Source of the DNA: Paenibacillus sp. FSL H7-0737
GTDB taxonomy: Bacteria > Bacillota > Bacilli > Paenibacillales > Paenibacillaceae
DNA: 64,000 nt
Direction: 5' to 3'
Assembly: GCF_000758545.1 (NCBI RefSeq)
Contig: NZ_CP009279.1
Coordinates: 5,146,001-5,210,000 of the forward strand
In this document: positions 17,206-25,660 of the stretch, in pieces
Position numbering within the stretch: position 1 is the first letter of the stretch
Layout: the number at the start of each line of letters is the position of its first letter
Position numbers and translations under genes: made by a program
Notes under the pieces: model-generated
What the model saw: only the letters and a program-made list of their open reading frames with translations
Databases searched by the model: none
What the model was told of the DNA's origin: nothing

Positions 17206-17250
17206 AAAAAAGGATCAGCCCTCGTCATTATGACGAAGTGCTGATCCTTT
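17206..17250 (-). terminator. Intrinsic terminator of the YpuI-like gene
   Basis: Minus-strand AAAGGATCAGC/GCTGATCCTTTT stem with an inner TCGTCAT/ATGACGA hairpin, ending in six T. Confidence 0.8.
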
Positions 17251-17268
17251 ACACGAACTAGTGAACTG

Positions 17269-17766
17269 TTAAACCTGATTTTGCATACGTTTCTCAGTCA
17301 AATAGTCGTTCTCATAATAAGTAAGGTCATCGCGTAGCTCTTCATAGGTCTTGGTAATTTCTAGAATGATATCACGCGCCGGACGAACTGGCTTTTTACG
17401 GAAACGGATAGCATCCTGTCCAGTATAAGCATAACGTCCATCTTCAGAATAGCTTTCATTCTTTGGATAGAAGAAGTTATTCACGCCATAGTGATATACA
17501 TTATAAAGCGCTTTCTGCGCAAAAGATTCATCGAATGTAGCACGACGCAGCGCAACTCCCAGCTTCTCATAAGACATTTCCGAGAACACTAACAGATGAC
17601 GGACATCGGACAGAAATCCTTGATAAAATTGTACAGTTTCTTCATCATCTTCTGTTACAAGCTGAGGCAATGCATGCTCGTTCAGAAAAATTTCCATCTT
17701 ATCAATCACATCTTTAAGTTTGTCTCTCGTCGATTCACATAATTTCTGCACATTGGCTGCTGACAT
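17269..17766 (-). CDS. YpuI-like protein (DUF3907 family)
   Basis: 165 residues, soluble, mostly helical, with an aromatic segment LYNVYHYGVNNFFYPKNE and a C-terminal EITKTYEELRDDLTYYENDY. The pattern resembles DUF3907/YpuI proteins of Bacillus, whose function is unknown; the assignment is from memory of the family. GGGGGAG precedes the ATG. The gene is monocistronic: its own terminator follows, and a protease gene is divergent upstream. Confidence 0.6.
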   Translation of the reverse strand: MSAANVQKLCESTRDKLKDVIDKMEIFLNEHALPQLVTEDDEETVQFYQGFLSDVRHLLVFSEMSYEKLGVALRRATFDESFAQKALYNVYHYGVNNFFYPKNESYSEDGRYAYTGQDAIRFRKKPVRPARDIILEITKTYEELRDDLTYYENDYLTEKRMQNQV

Positions 17767-17856
17767 GGCGGTTGCTCCCCCTTATTATTCCCTGCTCTTG
17801 TAGTCAATAAAGTTAATCTTATGAAGAAATAGTCTTTAGACATATCTCTTTATTCT

Positions 17857-17945
17857 TGCAATATCAGGATGCAAACACAGAGAAGTCTAACCTTCTGAAA
17901 ATTAAAAGAACATCTATCGACGTATCTCCTGCAATATCAGGATGC
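17857..17945. repeat. 16-bp direct repeat in a divergent intergenic region
   Basis: TGCAATATCAGGATGC occurs at 17857-17872 and 17930-17945, 73 bp apart, with similar flanks (TATCTC upstream, AAC-CA downstream). Each copy can form a small hairpin (TTGCA/TGCAA in the first, TCCTG/CAGGA in the second). Lies between the YpuI-like and protease genes. Confidence 0.6.
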
Positions 17946-18075
17946 GAACTCAAGATGCTTATTCTCTCTGATATTATCATAAAAAACGTTAGGAAGGTAT
18001 CCTTTTCTAAGATGCATAAAACATACGCTCTCTTCTAAACCTATAGGCATTACAATGCGTAGAGGAGCGGAAATC

Positions 18076-20016
18076 ATGTCACGTAAAAATCTAACGGTTG
18101 CAGGTTTGGTAACAGCTGCGTTCACAGTTGTATTACTTACCTTTGCGCTACGTCCTGCCACTAATGGGACGACGACCAGAGAAGTCGCTAATGTTGCTGT
18201 ACCAAATCCTGCTCCAACTTCAGCCCTACATTCAGCACCAAACCCTTCACAGGAAAAATCATTGAAGAAAAGCTCCTTATCTCAAGATGTTGATGCGACG
18301 GATCATCTGAATAGAGTGGATGTCAGCAGACATTTGACTAAGCTCCTCTCTGAAACGGATGGAATGACTTCGCTTCATGATAAATCAGTGTATGCAAAAC
18401 GTTTGCAGCAGAACCACGGATTTATCACTATGCTTATGTGGATTGATTTTCGCAAGCAAAAAACGGAAACCTTTAAGTCCTCTTCATTTCCTCAAGGAAC
18501 CGAACAGGAGAATCAGCAGCTGCAAAAATATCTTAAGACGGCGAAATCAGCGATCCATGGTCATCAATCCTATGAATCTCCAACGTTTACAATCGGTAAG
18601 GAGAAATATTACTTTATCGCTCAGCGGAACAAAGAAAAAAATGTAGGCATCATTGCACTTATTAACCAAAAGGTGCTTGGTCGTGTGGCAGACCATCAGC
18701 TGAAGAACCTGCGTCTCATTCCTTATCCGAAGGAAGGTAAGTACCGTGTAGAATCCGTTCATACCGATAATTTAAAAGATATCACCGTTAAGACCGGTCA
18801 TGATAACGAAAACGCCAGCCATTTTTATGAGAATGAAATTGTCGTACGTTTCCGCAACAACTCACCTACTCCGGGGCAGCTTCAAACGATAACCGCTGAT
18901 ATCAACGGCAAGAAGCCACGTAAGCTTGGGTATGCCTATATTTTCCGTTCGGAGAAGATGACTTATTATGAGCTCAAAGACTATTTCACCAATAAATGGC
19001 ACCCCGAATATACGGAGCCTCACTATATGTATTTAACCAATGATACGATATCTAAAAACGCAGAGGGAACAGTTACTCCAAATGACATGTTATTCTCCAC
19101 CTATCAATGGAATCTGCCAGCGATCGAAACGGAGCTGGGCTGGAATCTTTCTAAGGGAAGTAAAGAAGTGATCGTAGCCGTAGTGGATACGGGAGTCCAG
19201 ATCAATCATCCGGATTTGAAGGGTAAGCTTTTGACAGGGTATAACGCGATCACCAATGGCTCCACTCCAGAAGATGATGTAGGACATGGCACACATGTAT
19301 CTGGAATTATAGGCGCCCTGGTCAATAATGGAGAGGGAGTAGCTGGTATCAGCTGGTACAACAAGATCCTTCCGGTAAAAGCACTCGATAATTCAGGAGC
19401 AGGTACCACTTATTCTGTTGCAGAAGGAATCATTTGGGCAGCGGACAACGGTGCGAAAGTCATAAACTTGAGTTTAGGTAACTATGCGGATTCCCAGTTT
19501 CTTCATGACGCGATCAAATATGCCTACGACCGAGATATCGTCCTCGTATCTGCTGCAGGCAACGATAATACAGAACGACCAGGTTTTCCTGCTGCGTATC
19601 CCGAAGTGATTGCAGTAGCTGCAACAAATGCTTCAGGGGAAAAAGCTTCCTTCTCCAACTACGGCGATTATATTGATGTCGCAGCACCCGGAGAAAGCAT
19701 AGCAAGCACTTACCCAGACAGCCAGTATGCCGCGTTATCCGGTACATCGATGGCCAGTCCTCATGTCGCTGCGCTGGCGGGTCTGGTGCGTTCACTAAAT
19801 CCGAATCTAACGAATACGGAAGTTATGGATCTTATGACCAAAAATGCTGTTGATTTAGGCACTCCCGGGCATGACAAATATTTTGGCTGGGGTCAGGTCG
19901 ATATCTATAAAACATTGCAAGCCGCTAGCGGCAATCAGGTTCCACTACAGCTATGGCCACAGCATGTACAAAAACAAATGAATCAATTGAAACAAAGATT
20001 AAGTAACTCTAAGTAA
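18076..20016 (+). CDS. Secreted subtilisin-like serine protease (S8)
   Basis: 646 residues: an N-terminal hydrophobic helix (about 5-24) as signal or anchor, a low-complexity spacer, a novel region (about 75-240), an inhibitor-like propeptide stretch containing HFYENEIVVRF (about 245-320), and a catalytic domain (about 340-625). The triad is D371 in VVDTG, H404 in GHGTHVSG and S558 in SGTSMASPH. The enzyme probably acts outside the membrane. ATG at 18076 has AGAGGAG upstream. Its stop lies 5 bases from the converging MocR gene, with no terminator between. Confidence 0.92.
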   Translation: MSRKNLTVAGLVTAAFTVVLLTFALRPATNGTTTREVANVAVPNPAPTSALHSAPNPSQEKSLKKSSLSQDVDATDHLNRVDVSRHLTKLLSETDGMTSLHDKSVYAKRLQQNHGFITMLMWIDFRKQKTETFKSSSFPQGTEQENQQLQKYLKTAKSAIHGHQSYESPTFTIGKEKYYFIAQRNKEKNVGIIALINQKVLGRVADHQLKNLRLIPYPKEGKYRVESVHTDNLKDITVKTGHDNENASHFYENEIVVRFRNNSPTPGQLQTITADINGKKPRKLGYAYIFRSEKMTYYELKDYFTNKWHPEYTEPHYMYLTNDTISKNAEGTVTPNDMLFSTYQWNLPAIETELGWNLSKGSKEVIVAVVDTGVQINHPDLKGKLLTGYNAITNGSTPEDDVGHGTHVSGIIGALVNNGEGVAGISWYNKILPVKALDNSGAGTTYSVAEGIIWAADNGAKVINLSLGNYADSQFLHDAIKYAYDRDIVLVSAAGNDNTERPGFPAAYPEVIAVAATNASGEKASFSNYGDYIDVAAPGESIASTYPDSQYAALSGTSMASPHVAALAGLVRSLNPNLTNTEVMDLMTKNAVDLGTPGHDKYFGWGQVDIYKTLQAASGNQVPLQLWPQHVQKQMNQLKQRLSNSK

Positions 20017-20021
20017 CAACC

Positions 20022-21461
20022 TTAACCACCCATCTGCAAAAATCTACCAAGTAAACGGAGAAATAATCGTAAGCCTTCCTCCATATCCGTTTCATTCATT
20101 TGTGAATAACACAAACGGATATGCCGGGAAGGGGTCTCCGCAGAGTAACAAACATCACCCGGTAAAAAAGAAATGCTCTCCTGTTCGGCCAGCTCATGTA
20201 GCCTTCCGATATCAGGTGAAGCCGGCAACTCCAGCCAGAGATTAAGACCACCCTCTGGGAGAATATATTTTACTCCAGGCGGCGCGTAAAGCTTCAGAAG
20301 CTTCGCCGCCTTTTCCATGCGACCACGGAGTGTAACTCGTAACTGAGCAGCATAGGTTTCATACTTGCCCGCTATGAATGGCAGTACCGCCCTTTGTGTA
20401 AGCAGCGGACTCCCTAAATCACTTGCGGACTTGGCAGCGATAAGTCGTGACAGAATATTCCCACTAGCGGCTACACAGGCAATTCTGCAGCCGGGTGCAA
20501 TAACTTTACTGAAACTCTTCATATATACTACATGCCCTTCGGAATCCATCGATTTGATCGTAGGCGGCGGAGGCGCATGGAAATATAAATCACTAAATGG
20601 ATCATCCTCAACAATAAGGCAACGGTAACTGCGGGCTAATTCCAGCAGACGTTGTCTTCTTGCTATGCTCATGGTTACTCCACTTGGATTCTGAAAAGTA
20701 GGGATTGTATAAATTAGCTTAGGCGGTCTTTGATCACACATTCTTGTGAGAATATCCACCCGCATCCCTTCACCGTCCGTAGGTACAAAAATCATCTCTG
20801 CACCTCGTCCTGCAAAAACATCTATAGCTCCTGTATAACTAGGAGCCTCAAGATACACTGTGTCCCCAGGTCCGACAAACGTACGAGCAACCAGATCAAT
20901 GCCTTGCTGAGTTCCGCTTGTGATCATTACATCAGAGGAAGTAAGTGCAATTCCACGTGTTTTTAAATGATCTCTCATAATTCCTCGCAGCTCCAGATCA
21001 CCTTGGAAGTTCCCATAGGTTGCCATAAGCTCCGGCTGCTGCGTAACTAATGATGCGAAGGAGTCCCCAATATTTTTTAGAGGAAGTAACTCACTATGAA
21101 TTGCAGCTATATGAAAGGGATACTTAACTTCAGAGTAATCAAAATTGCGCCAAAGCTGAGCTCGCGGCAAATAATCATCATATACATCCTGCCAGCGACC
21201 ATCTTCCTGACATCTGGTGTGTTCAGGGTCGGCTACAAAGCAGCCTTTTCCTTGTCTGCAATAAATAAGTCCCCGCTTCTCAAGCACATCGTATGCCTTG
21301 CTTACTGTAACCTGGCTTACTCTCAAAGCTGTAGCCAAACTTCTTACGGAGGGCAGCCGGACACCTTGCTGGAGCAATCCTGATGAGATCCGCTGACTTA
21401 GGGTTTCACTGATTTGATGAGGCAGAGATTTACTGCTGGTTCGAATCAAATCGATATGCAT
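20022..21461 (-). CDS. MocR-family GntR/aminotransferase transcriptional regulator
   Basis: 479 residues. The N-terminal GntR winged helix (about 10-78) contains LPSVRSLATALRVSQVTVSKAYDVLEKRG, shown here in outline as the recognition helix region 40-65. The C-terminal domain (about 115-470) is a class I aminotransferase fold with PLP lysine K319 in SFSKVIAPG. MocR proteins sense PLP or amino compounds and usually control a divergent gene; here that is the aminotransferase 93 bp away. GGAGGTGAGG precedes the ATG. Confidence 0.9.
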   Translation of the reverse strand: MHIDLIRTSSKSLPHQISETLSQRISSGLLQQGVRLPSVRSLATALRVSQVTVSKAYDVLEKRGLIYCRQGKGCFVADPEHTRCQEDGRWQDVYDDYLPRAQLWRNFDYSEVKYPFHIAAIHSELLPLKNIGDSFASLVTQQPELMATYGNFQGDLELRGIMRDHLKTRGIALTSSDVMITSGTQQGIDLVARTFVGPGDTVYLEAPSYTGAIDVFAGRGAEMIFVPTDGEGMRVDILTRMCDQRPPKLIYTIPTFQNPSGVTMSIARRQRLLELARSYRCLIVEDDPFSDLYFHAPPPPTIKSMDSEGHVVYMKSFSKVIAPGCRIACVAASGNILSRLIAAKSASDLGSPLLTQRAVLPFIAGKYETYAAQLRVTLRGRMEKAAKLLKLYAPPGVKYILPEGGLNLWLELPASPDIGRLHELAEQESISFLPGDVCYSAETPSRHIRLCYSQMNETDMEEGLRLFLRLLGRFLQMGG

Positions 21462-21476
21462 GAACCCCTCACCTCC

Positions 21477-21520
21477 ACTGTTATATTCAACGCTTTACTG
21501 TTATACAGTACTCCTATTAT
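21477..21520. promoter_or_regulatory. MocR operator candidate and aminotransferase promoter
   Basis: ACTGTTATA occurs twice in direct orientation (21477-21485 and 21497-21505), 20 bp apart start to start. The second extends into an imperfect palindrome ACTGTTATACAGT. A TATTAT (21515-21520) is a plausible -10 for the plus-strand gene. Two direct repeats about two helical turns apart are typical for MocR/PdxR sites. Confidence 0.55.
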
Positions 21521-21554
21521 GATAGCACCAAATCGAAAGGTGGAGAACTCATTT

Positions 21555-22775
21555 ATGGATATCAAATACTCGGCCGCAGCCAATCATCTAGGATCGTCAG
21601 CCGTTCGTGAGATTCTAAAGGTTACACAGGGCAATGACATTATTTCACTTGCAGGCGGGCTGCCTGGGGAGGATTTGTTTCCCTTGGAGGCAGTACGAGA
21701 CGCTTATAACCGTGTACTCTCCAGCGATACCTCAGCGCTTCAATACGGACTAACCGAGGGCTTTACTCCACTACGTGACAAAATCGCTGAAAGACTTACT
21801 CGGCAAGGAATCCCTGTAACAGCGTCTGAGATGATTCTGACCACAGGTTCCCAGCAAGCCATAGATCTACTATGTAAAATACTACTTGATCCCGGTGATG
21901 CTGTACTTGTTGAAGCCCCCACTTATCTAGCAGCTTTACAGGTACTCGGCTCTTACCGAGCTGATATTCATACGATAAATAATGACGAGCAAGGCATTCT
22001 GCCAGATCACCTGGAAGATCAAATACAAAAATTACGGCCCAAACTCCTATATGCAGTTCCGACCTTCAACAATCCTTCAGGAGCAACCTGGAGTAAGGAA
22101 CGCCGTGAAAAAGTGGTGGAAATTTGCCGCCGCTACAATGTTCTTATCTTGGAGGATAATCCCTACGGTGAAATAACCTTTGAGGAGAATAAAGATCTTT
22201 ATCCACCCTCACTAGCGTCCATCGACAGAAGTTATGGTGGCGATTATTGTGTCGCTTACACTGGAACTTTTTCCAAAATCGTAGCCCCTGCCCTGCGTAC
22301 CGGCTGGATTATCGGCAATTCCAATCTAATCAAGACCATCGCCAAAGCAAAGCAAGCAGCTGATCTGCATTCTAGCACCATTGACCAGCGCGCTTTAGAT
22401 GAACTGCTGCTGCATTTCGATATTGAGCAGCATATCCGTGTCATCTCACGAGAATATTATTCTCGAATGAAGCTCTTATCGGCGGAACTCCGATCACAGA
22501 ACTGGGAAAGAGCTCATTTTCTGGAGCCACGAGGCGGTATGTTCCTATGGCTAACGCTTTCCCAAGAGATCAACACGAAGGAATTACTTCCTCTAGCAGT
22601 AGAGAACGGTGTTGCTTTTGTTCCAGGTGAAGTGTTCTATTCATCACAGCCCCTTAAGAATAAGATGCGTCTGAATTTTACACATACGCCACCTGAGCTT
22701 GTACCCGTTGCTGTTCAGCGTCTGGAGAAGGCATTGGTACAATGGCGGGAGAGTCAACCCTCCGTTCAATCGTAA
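21555..22775 (+). CDS. PLP-dependent aminotransferase (class I/II, LysN/2-aminoadipate type)
   Basis: 406 residues. Fold-type I aminotransferase with ISLAGGLPGEDLFP near the start, GSQQAIDL, NNPSGATW, LEDNPYGE and PLP lysine K241 in TGTFSKIVAPALRTGW; the C-terminal arginine is in KNKMRLNFTH. The sequence style is that of 2-aminoadipate/aromatic or branched-chain transaminases; the substrate cannot be fixed. The internal ATG at 21555 is preferred (GGTGGAG about 8 bases upstream, and the fold begins here); the longer frame to 21414 overlaps the regulator gene. Confidence 0.9.
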   Translation: MDIKYSAAANHLGSSAVREILKVTQGNDIISLAGGLPGEDLFPLEAVRDAYNRVLSSDTSALQYGLTEGFTPLRDKIAERLTRQGIPVTASEMILTTGSQQAIDLLCKILLDPGDAVLVEAPTYLAALQVLGSYRADIHTINNDEQGILPDHLEDQIQKLRPKLLYAVPTFNNPSGATWSKERREKVVEICRRYNVLILEDNPYGEITFEENKDLYPPSLASIDRSYGGDYCVAYTGTFSKIVAPALRTGWIIGNSNLIKTIAKAKQAADLHSSTIDQRALDELLLHFDIEQHIRVISREYYSRMKLLSAELRSQNWERAHFLEPRGGMFLWLTLSQEINTKELLPLAVENGVAFVPGEVFYSSQPLKNKMRLNFTHTPPELVPVAVQRLEKALVQWRESQPSVQS

Positions 22776-22782
22776 TCATGCT

Positions 22783-22836
22783 AAAAAACCCGGCTTCTTC
22801 ATCCTTTATGGGATGAGTAAGCCGGGTTTTTTTTAT
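22783..22836 (+). terminator. Intrinsic terminator of the aminotransferase gene
   Basis: AAAACCCGGCTT ... AAGCCGGGTTTT hairpin with inner CATCC/GGATG pairing and eight T on the plus strand. Confidence 0.9.
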
Positions 22837-22859
22837 TTCTCAGCCATGCTTAGAGTAAT

Positions 22860-23099
22860 TTATTTCTTAGATACTTCTATGCTATCTTTATTGAGCCTAA
22901 AATATCCATTTTCAACGAAAGACATGATTCGACTGACACTTACCCCTGTTTGAAGGGATATATTTAATACCATCGTGTCGGGTGAAGTCTCTACGATACG
23001 CCTGATTCTCTGATACATCTCATCACAACTATTGCACATCCTCTTATTGTTTCGTTCATATAAATGTCCGCAGAACCCGCAAATCTGATAATTACCCAT
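22860..23099 (-). CDS. Short YvyF-like zinc-ribbon protein
   Basis: 79 residues. CGFCGHLY and CNSCDEMY form two CxxC pairs (a zinc ribbon at about 7-26), followed by a helical segment with NISLQTGVSVSRIMSFVENGYFRLNK that looks like a small winged helix. This is the front half of YvyF (TIGR03826 flagellar-region proteins of about 139 residues), missing the second zinc-binding half. No flagellar genes are near. The ribosome site is weak, so the exact start is uncertain. Function unknown. Confidence 0.6.
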   Translation of the reverse strand: MGNYQICGFCGHLYERNNKRMCNSCDEMYQRIRRIVETSPDTMVLNISLQTGVSVSRIMSFVENGYFRLNKDSIEVSKK

Positions 23100-23234
23100 G
23101 CTACACGTTTCCCACTTTCTACATATCTTCTTGCCACGAGCATAAACACCTTCGGCGTCTTTATAAGGATGGTAAGCGTTGCGAGAAATATAAGGATAAT
23201 GTATAAAGTGAAACTTATACTTTCTTATATTTTA

Positions 23235-23277
23235 AAAAAGCGACGTGATCCGGTTTCCCGAGATACGCCGCCGCTTG
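23235..23277 (-). terminator. Probable terminator of rnpB
   Basis: Minus-strand AGCGGCG ... CGTCGCT hairpin followed by TTTTTT, 35 bases beyond the RNase P RNA 3' end. Confidence 0.55.
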
Positions 23278-23311
23278 TATAGTTGTTGTTGTTATCATAA
23301 CGTTGCAGTTA

Positions 23312-23731
23312 GGAAAGTTTGCCGTAAGCCGGGTTCTGTGCTCGTCGTGGTTCAATCGGGAACTACCCTCCCACCATAAGCGACAATCATCTATCTAGGC
23401 CGTACATTACTGCACAGCTCCAGCGACCAACCTAGACGCGCCTCAGGCTAAGGCTGCCTATTCCAATAAAGGAATCTGCTGCGTCTCATTAGGTCTTGCT
23501 CCAGATGGGGTTTACCAGGAACGAAGTCACCAGCGTTCCTCGGGGTCTCTTACACCTCGGTTCCATCCTTGCCTGTGCCGCCCTAAGGCGGCCATCGGCG
23601 GTCCATTTCTGTGGCACTATCCTTCGACTCGCGCCGACTGGACGTTATCCAGCATCCTGCCTTATGGAGCCCGGACTTTCCTCCCGTGACGTCTTCACGT
23701 CACCGGCGATTGTCTGTCAAACTTTCCGAAC
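23312..23731 (-). ncRNA. rnpB: RNase P RNA, type B
   Basis: About 420 nt. The 5' and 3' ends pair (GGAAAGTTTG with CAAACTTTCC, helix P1). Conserved core segments on the minus strand include GAGGAAAGTCCGGGCTCC, the ACAGAAA-type stretch, AGGGTAGTTCCC and the GCTTACGGC end. It is the catalytic subunit that matures tRNA 5' ends. Type B is expected for low-GC Gram-positive bacteria. Ends are estimated from P1 pairing and the promoter and are good to a few bases. Confidence 0.95.
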
Positions 23732-23741
23732 AACATTATAT

Positions 23742-23770
23742 ATTATACAGACATCACATGTCTGGCACAA
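23742..23770 (-). promoter_or_regulatory. rnpB: rnpB promoter with palindrome in the spacer
   Basis: Minus strand TTGTGC (23765-23770), 17-bp spacer, perfect TATAAT (23742-23747). The spacer is exactly a 17-base inverted repeat, CAGACAT-GTG-ATGTCTG (23748-23764). Confidence 0.7.
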
Positions 23771-23789
23771 GCATTATTAAATGGCAATT

Positions 23790-24905
23790 TTATAGGAACT
23801 TAAATGGCTCCGTATTCACCTGCGAAGCATGTACAGCTGTATCGTACTTATGCTCCACCAGTTTCCCAGTCATCCATTCTGCTACTTTCTCTTTCATGAT
23901 CTTCTCTGCATTATGTCCTGGATCAATCAGAGTGATCCCAGCGAGCACGGCATCCTGTGCTGTATGGTAATCAAGATCTCCCGTAACCAACACATCCGCA
24001 CCGCGGAAAATAGCACTGTTATAATACTTTCCACCCGAACCGCCGAGAACAGCCGCTTTACGAATTGGACGATCCAAATCACCCACAACACGTACATGGT
24101 CAACTTTCAGACCTTTTTTTACCGTCTCAACGAATTGCCCAAGTGTGGTAGGCTCTTTGAGCTTTCCAACCCGCCCAAGCCCTAAACTGCGGCCTTTAAG
24201 ATCCATCGTGTACAAATCATAGGCAACCTCTTCATAAGGATGAGCCTTGAGCATAGCCTGTACCACTTTATTGCGGATACTGTGTGGCACGATTGTCTCA
24301 ATACGGATCTCCTCAGCACGCTCCAGCTTCCCTTTTTCCCCGATATAAGGATCTGTGCCTTCTCCCGGAATAAAAGTCCCGTATCCCTCGATATTGAAGC
24401 TACAATGACTATAGTTGCCGATTGCCCCTGCTCCTGCATTCAAAATGGCATCTAGTACCTTCTGATGATGATCCTTCGGCACAAACACAACCAGCTTTGA
24501 CAATTGCTCTGAATGAATGTCTTTGATAGGCACTCCGTTTTCTATGCCAAGTGCTTCCGCCATCCAATCGTTCATTCCACCTTCGGTAACATCCAAATTA
24601 GTGTGACTGATGTAAACCGCGATGTCATTTTTAATCAATTTTTCATACATCCGGCCCATTGGAGTGTCTGTTTGAATCCCTTGCAGCGGACGAAAAATAA
24701 TCGCATGGTGGGCAATGATTAGATTACAGCCGAGACGAATTGCCTCTTCGACGACTTCATCATTAACATCCAGTGCAACCAGCACATTGGTTATTTCTTT
24801 CTGTAAGGAACCTAGTTGCAGACCGACTTTGTCCCAATCTTCAGCTAAATGCTTTGGAGCCAGCTGCTCCATATATTGAATTACTGTTTGTCCTTTGGCA
24901 AGCAT
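23790..24905 (-). CDS. yqfO: Nif3/YqfO-like dinuclear metal-centre protein
   Basis: 371 residues, the long Bacillus form: two Nif3 halves (about 1-130 and 235-371) that build the dimetal site (IIAHHAIIF, SHTNLDV, DPGHNAEK) split by a PII/CutA-like insert (about 130-235). The family forms hexameric toroids; its physiological reaction is not settled. Start overlaps the trmK 3' end by 25 bases, with GGAGGTG before the ATG, so the genes are cotranscribed as in Bacillus yqfN-yqfO. Confidence 0.9.
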   Translation of the reverse strand: MLAKGQTVIQYMEQLAPKHLAEDWDKVGLQLGSLQKEITNVLVALDVNDEVVEEAIRLGCNLIIAHHAIIFRPLQGIQTDTPMGRMYEKLIKNDIAVYISHTNLDVTEGGMNDWMAEALGIENGVPIKDIHSEQLSKLVVFVPKDHHQKVLDAILNAGAGAIGNYSHCSFNIEGYGTFIPGEGTDPYIGEKGKLERAEEIRIETIVPHSIRNKVVQAMLKAHPYEEVAYDLYTMDLKGRSLGLGRVGKLKEPTTLGQFVETVKKGLKVDHVRVVGDLDRPIRKAAVLGGSGGKYYNSAIFRGADVLVTGDLDYHTAQDAVLAGITLIDPGHNAEKIMKEKVAEWMTGKLVEHKYDTAVHASQVNTEPFKFL

Positions 24906-25660
24906 TGCAGCACCTCCGTTATCTCCTTGATCTGTTCTCGAATTAATTTCCGTTTATTCTCCGCAGATTCGAGTTCTGAACGTGACAATGATGTCAGGAT
25001 GCCTTCCAATTTCTGAATCTCTCCCTGCCACTTGGCAAAAAACACTTCATTCGGTGCTTGGATCAGAAAAGGCCCCATCTGCAGCAAGGTATCCTGACCA
25101 CGAACCATAGCAGAATTACCTAGCGTTACCTCACGATATACATTGGCATTCGTAATTCCAGCATTAGTATCCTCTGGAACAGCTGTTAATACTTCATATA
25201 ACTTGCCGTCTTCTTCCAGAATACTTTCAGCGGTAAGAACCCATTCATTATTTAACAGCCAGCGGCGCAAAATATCCTCGCCCACATTCGGTTGAAGTAC
25301 CAGTGTTGTAACATCCTTTAGCTTGCCTTGACTCTGACCACGGTCTAAAATCGAAGCAATTAAAGCCCCTCCCATGCCAGCGATCGTGATACAATTAACT
25401 TCACCAGGTTCCAGTACCTCAAGGCCATCTCCTCGACGCACCGAGATTACCTTCCCTAGTCCGGCCTCTGCAACGCCCTTACAAGCAGCATCAAAGGGAC
25501 CCGGGTTTACCTCACCTGCTACTGCGAATACAGCCTTACCGCTTTCTACAGCAGCCACAGGAAGCAGAGCATGATCAGAGCCGATGTCTGCCAACCTGCT
25601 TCCTTGCGGAATTTGTTCCAGCAATTGCTGAAGTCGATCTGATAATTTCACATTGTTCAT
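24881..25660 (-). CDS. trmK: tRNA (adenine22-N1)-methyltransferase TrmK
   Basis: 259 residues. The SAM-binding motif LADIGSDHALLPV and the catalytic-region ITIAGMGGALI identify TrmK (YqfN), which methylates A22 of tRNA; a C-terminal coiled coil (about 200-255) is typical. The ATG at 25660 is chosen because it overlaps the stop of the preceding gene (ATGA) and has GGGTGG upstream; the longer frame to 25801 runs through that gene. Confidence 0.9.
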   Translation of the reverse strand: MNNVKLSDRLQQLLEQIPQGSRLADIGSDHALLPVAAVESGKAVFAVAGEVNPGPFDAACKGVAEAGLGKVISVRRGDGLEVLEPGEVNCITIAGMGGALIASILDRGQSQGKLKDVTTLVLQPNVGEDILRRWLLNNEWVLTAESILEEDGKLYEVLTAVPEDTNAGITNANVYREVTLGNSAMVRGQDTLLQMGPFLIQAPNEVFFAKWQGEIQKLEGILTSLSRSELESAENKRKLIREQIKEITEVLQCLPKDKQ

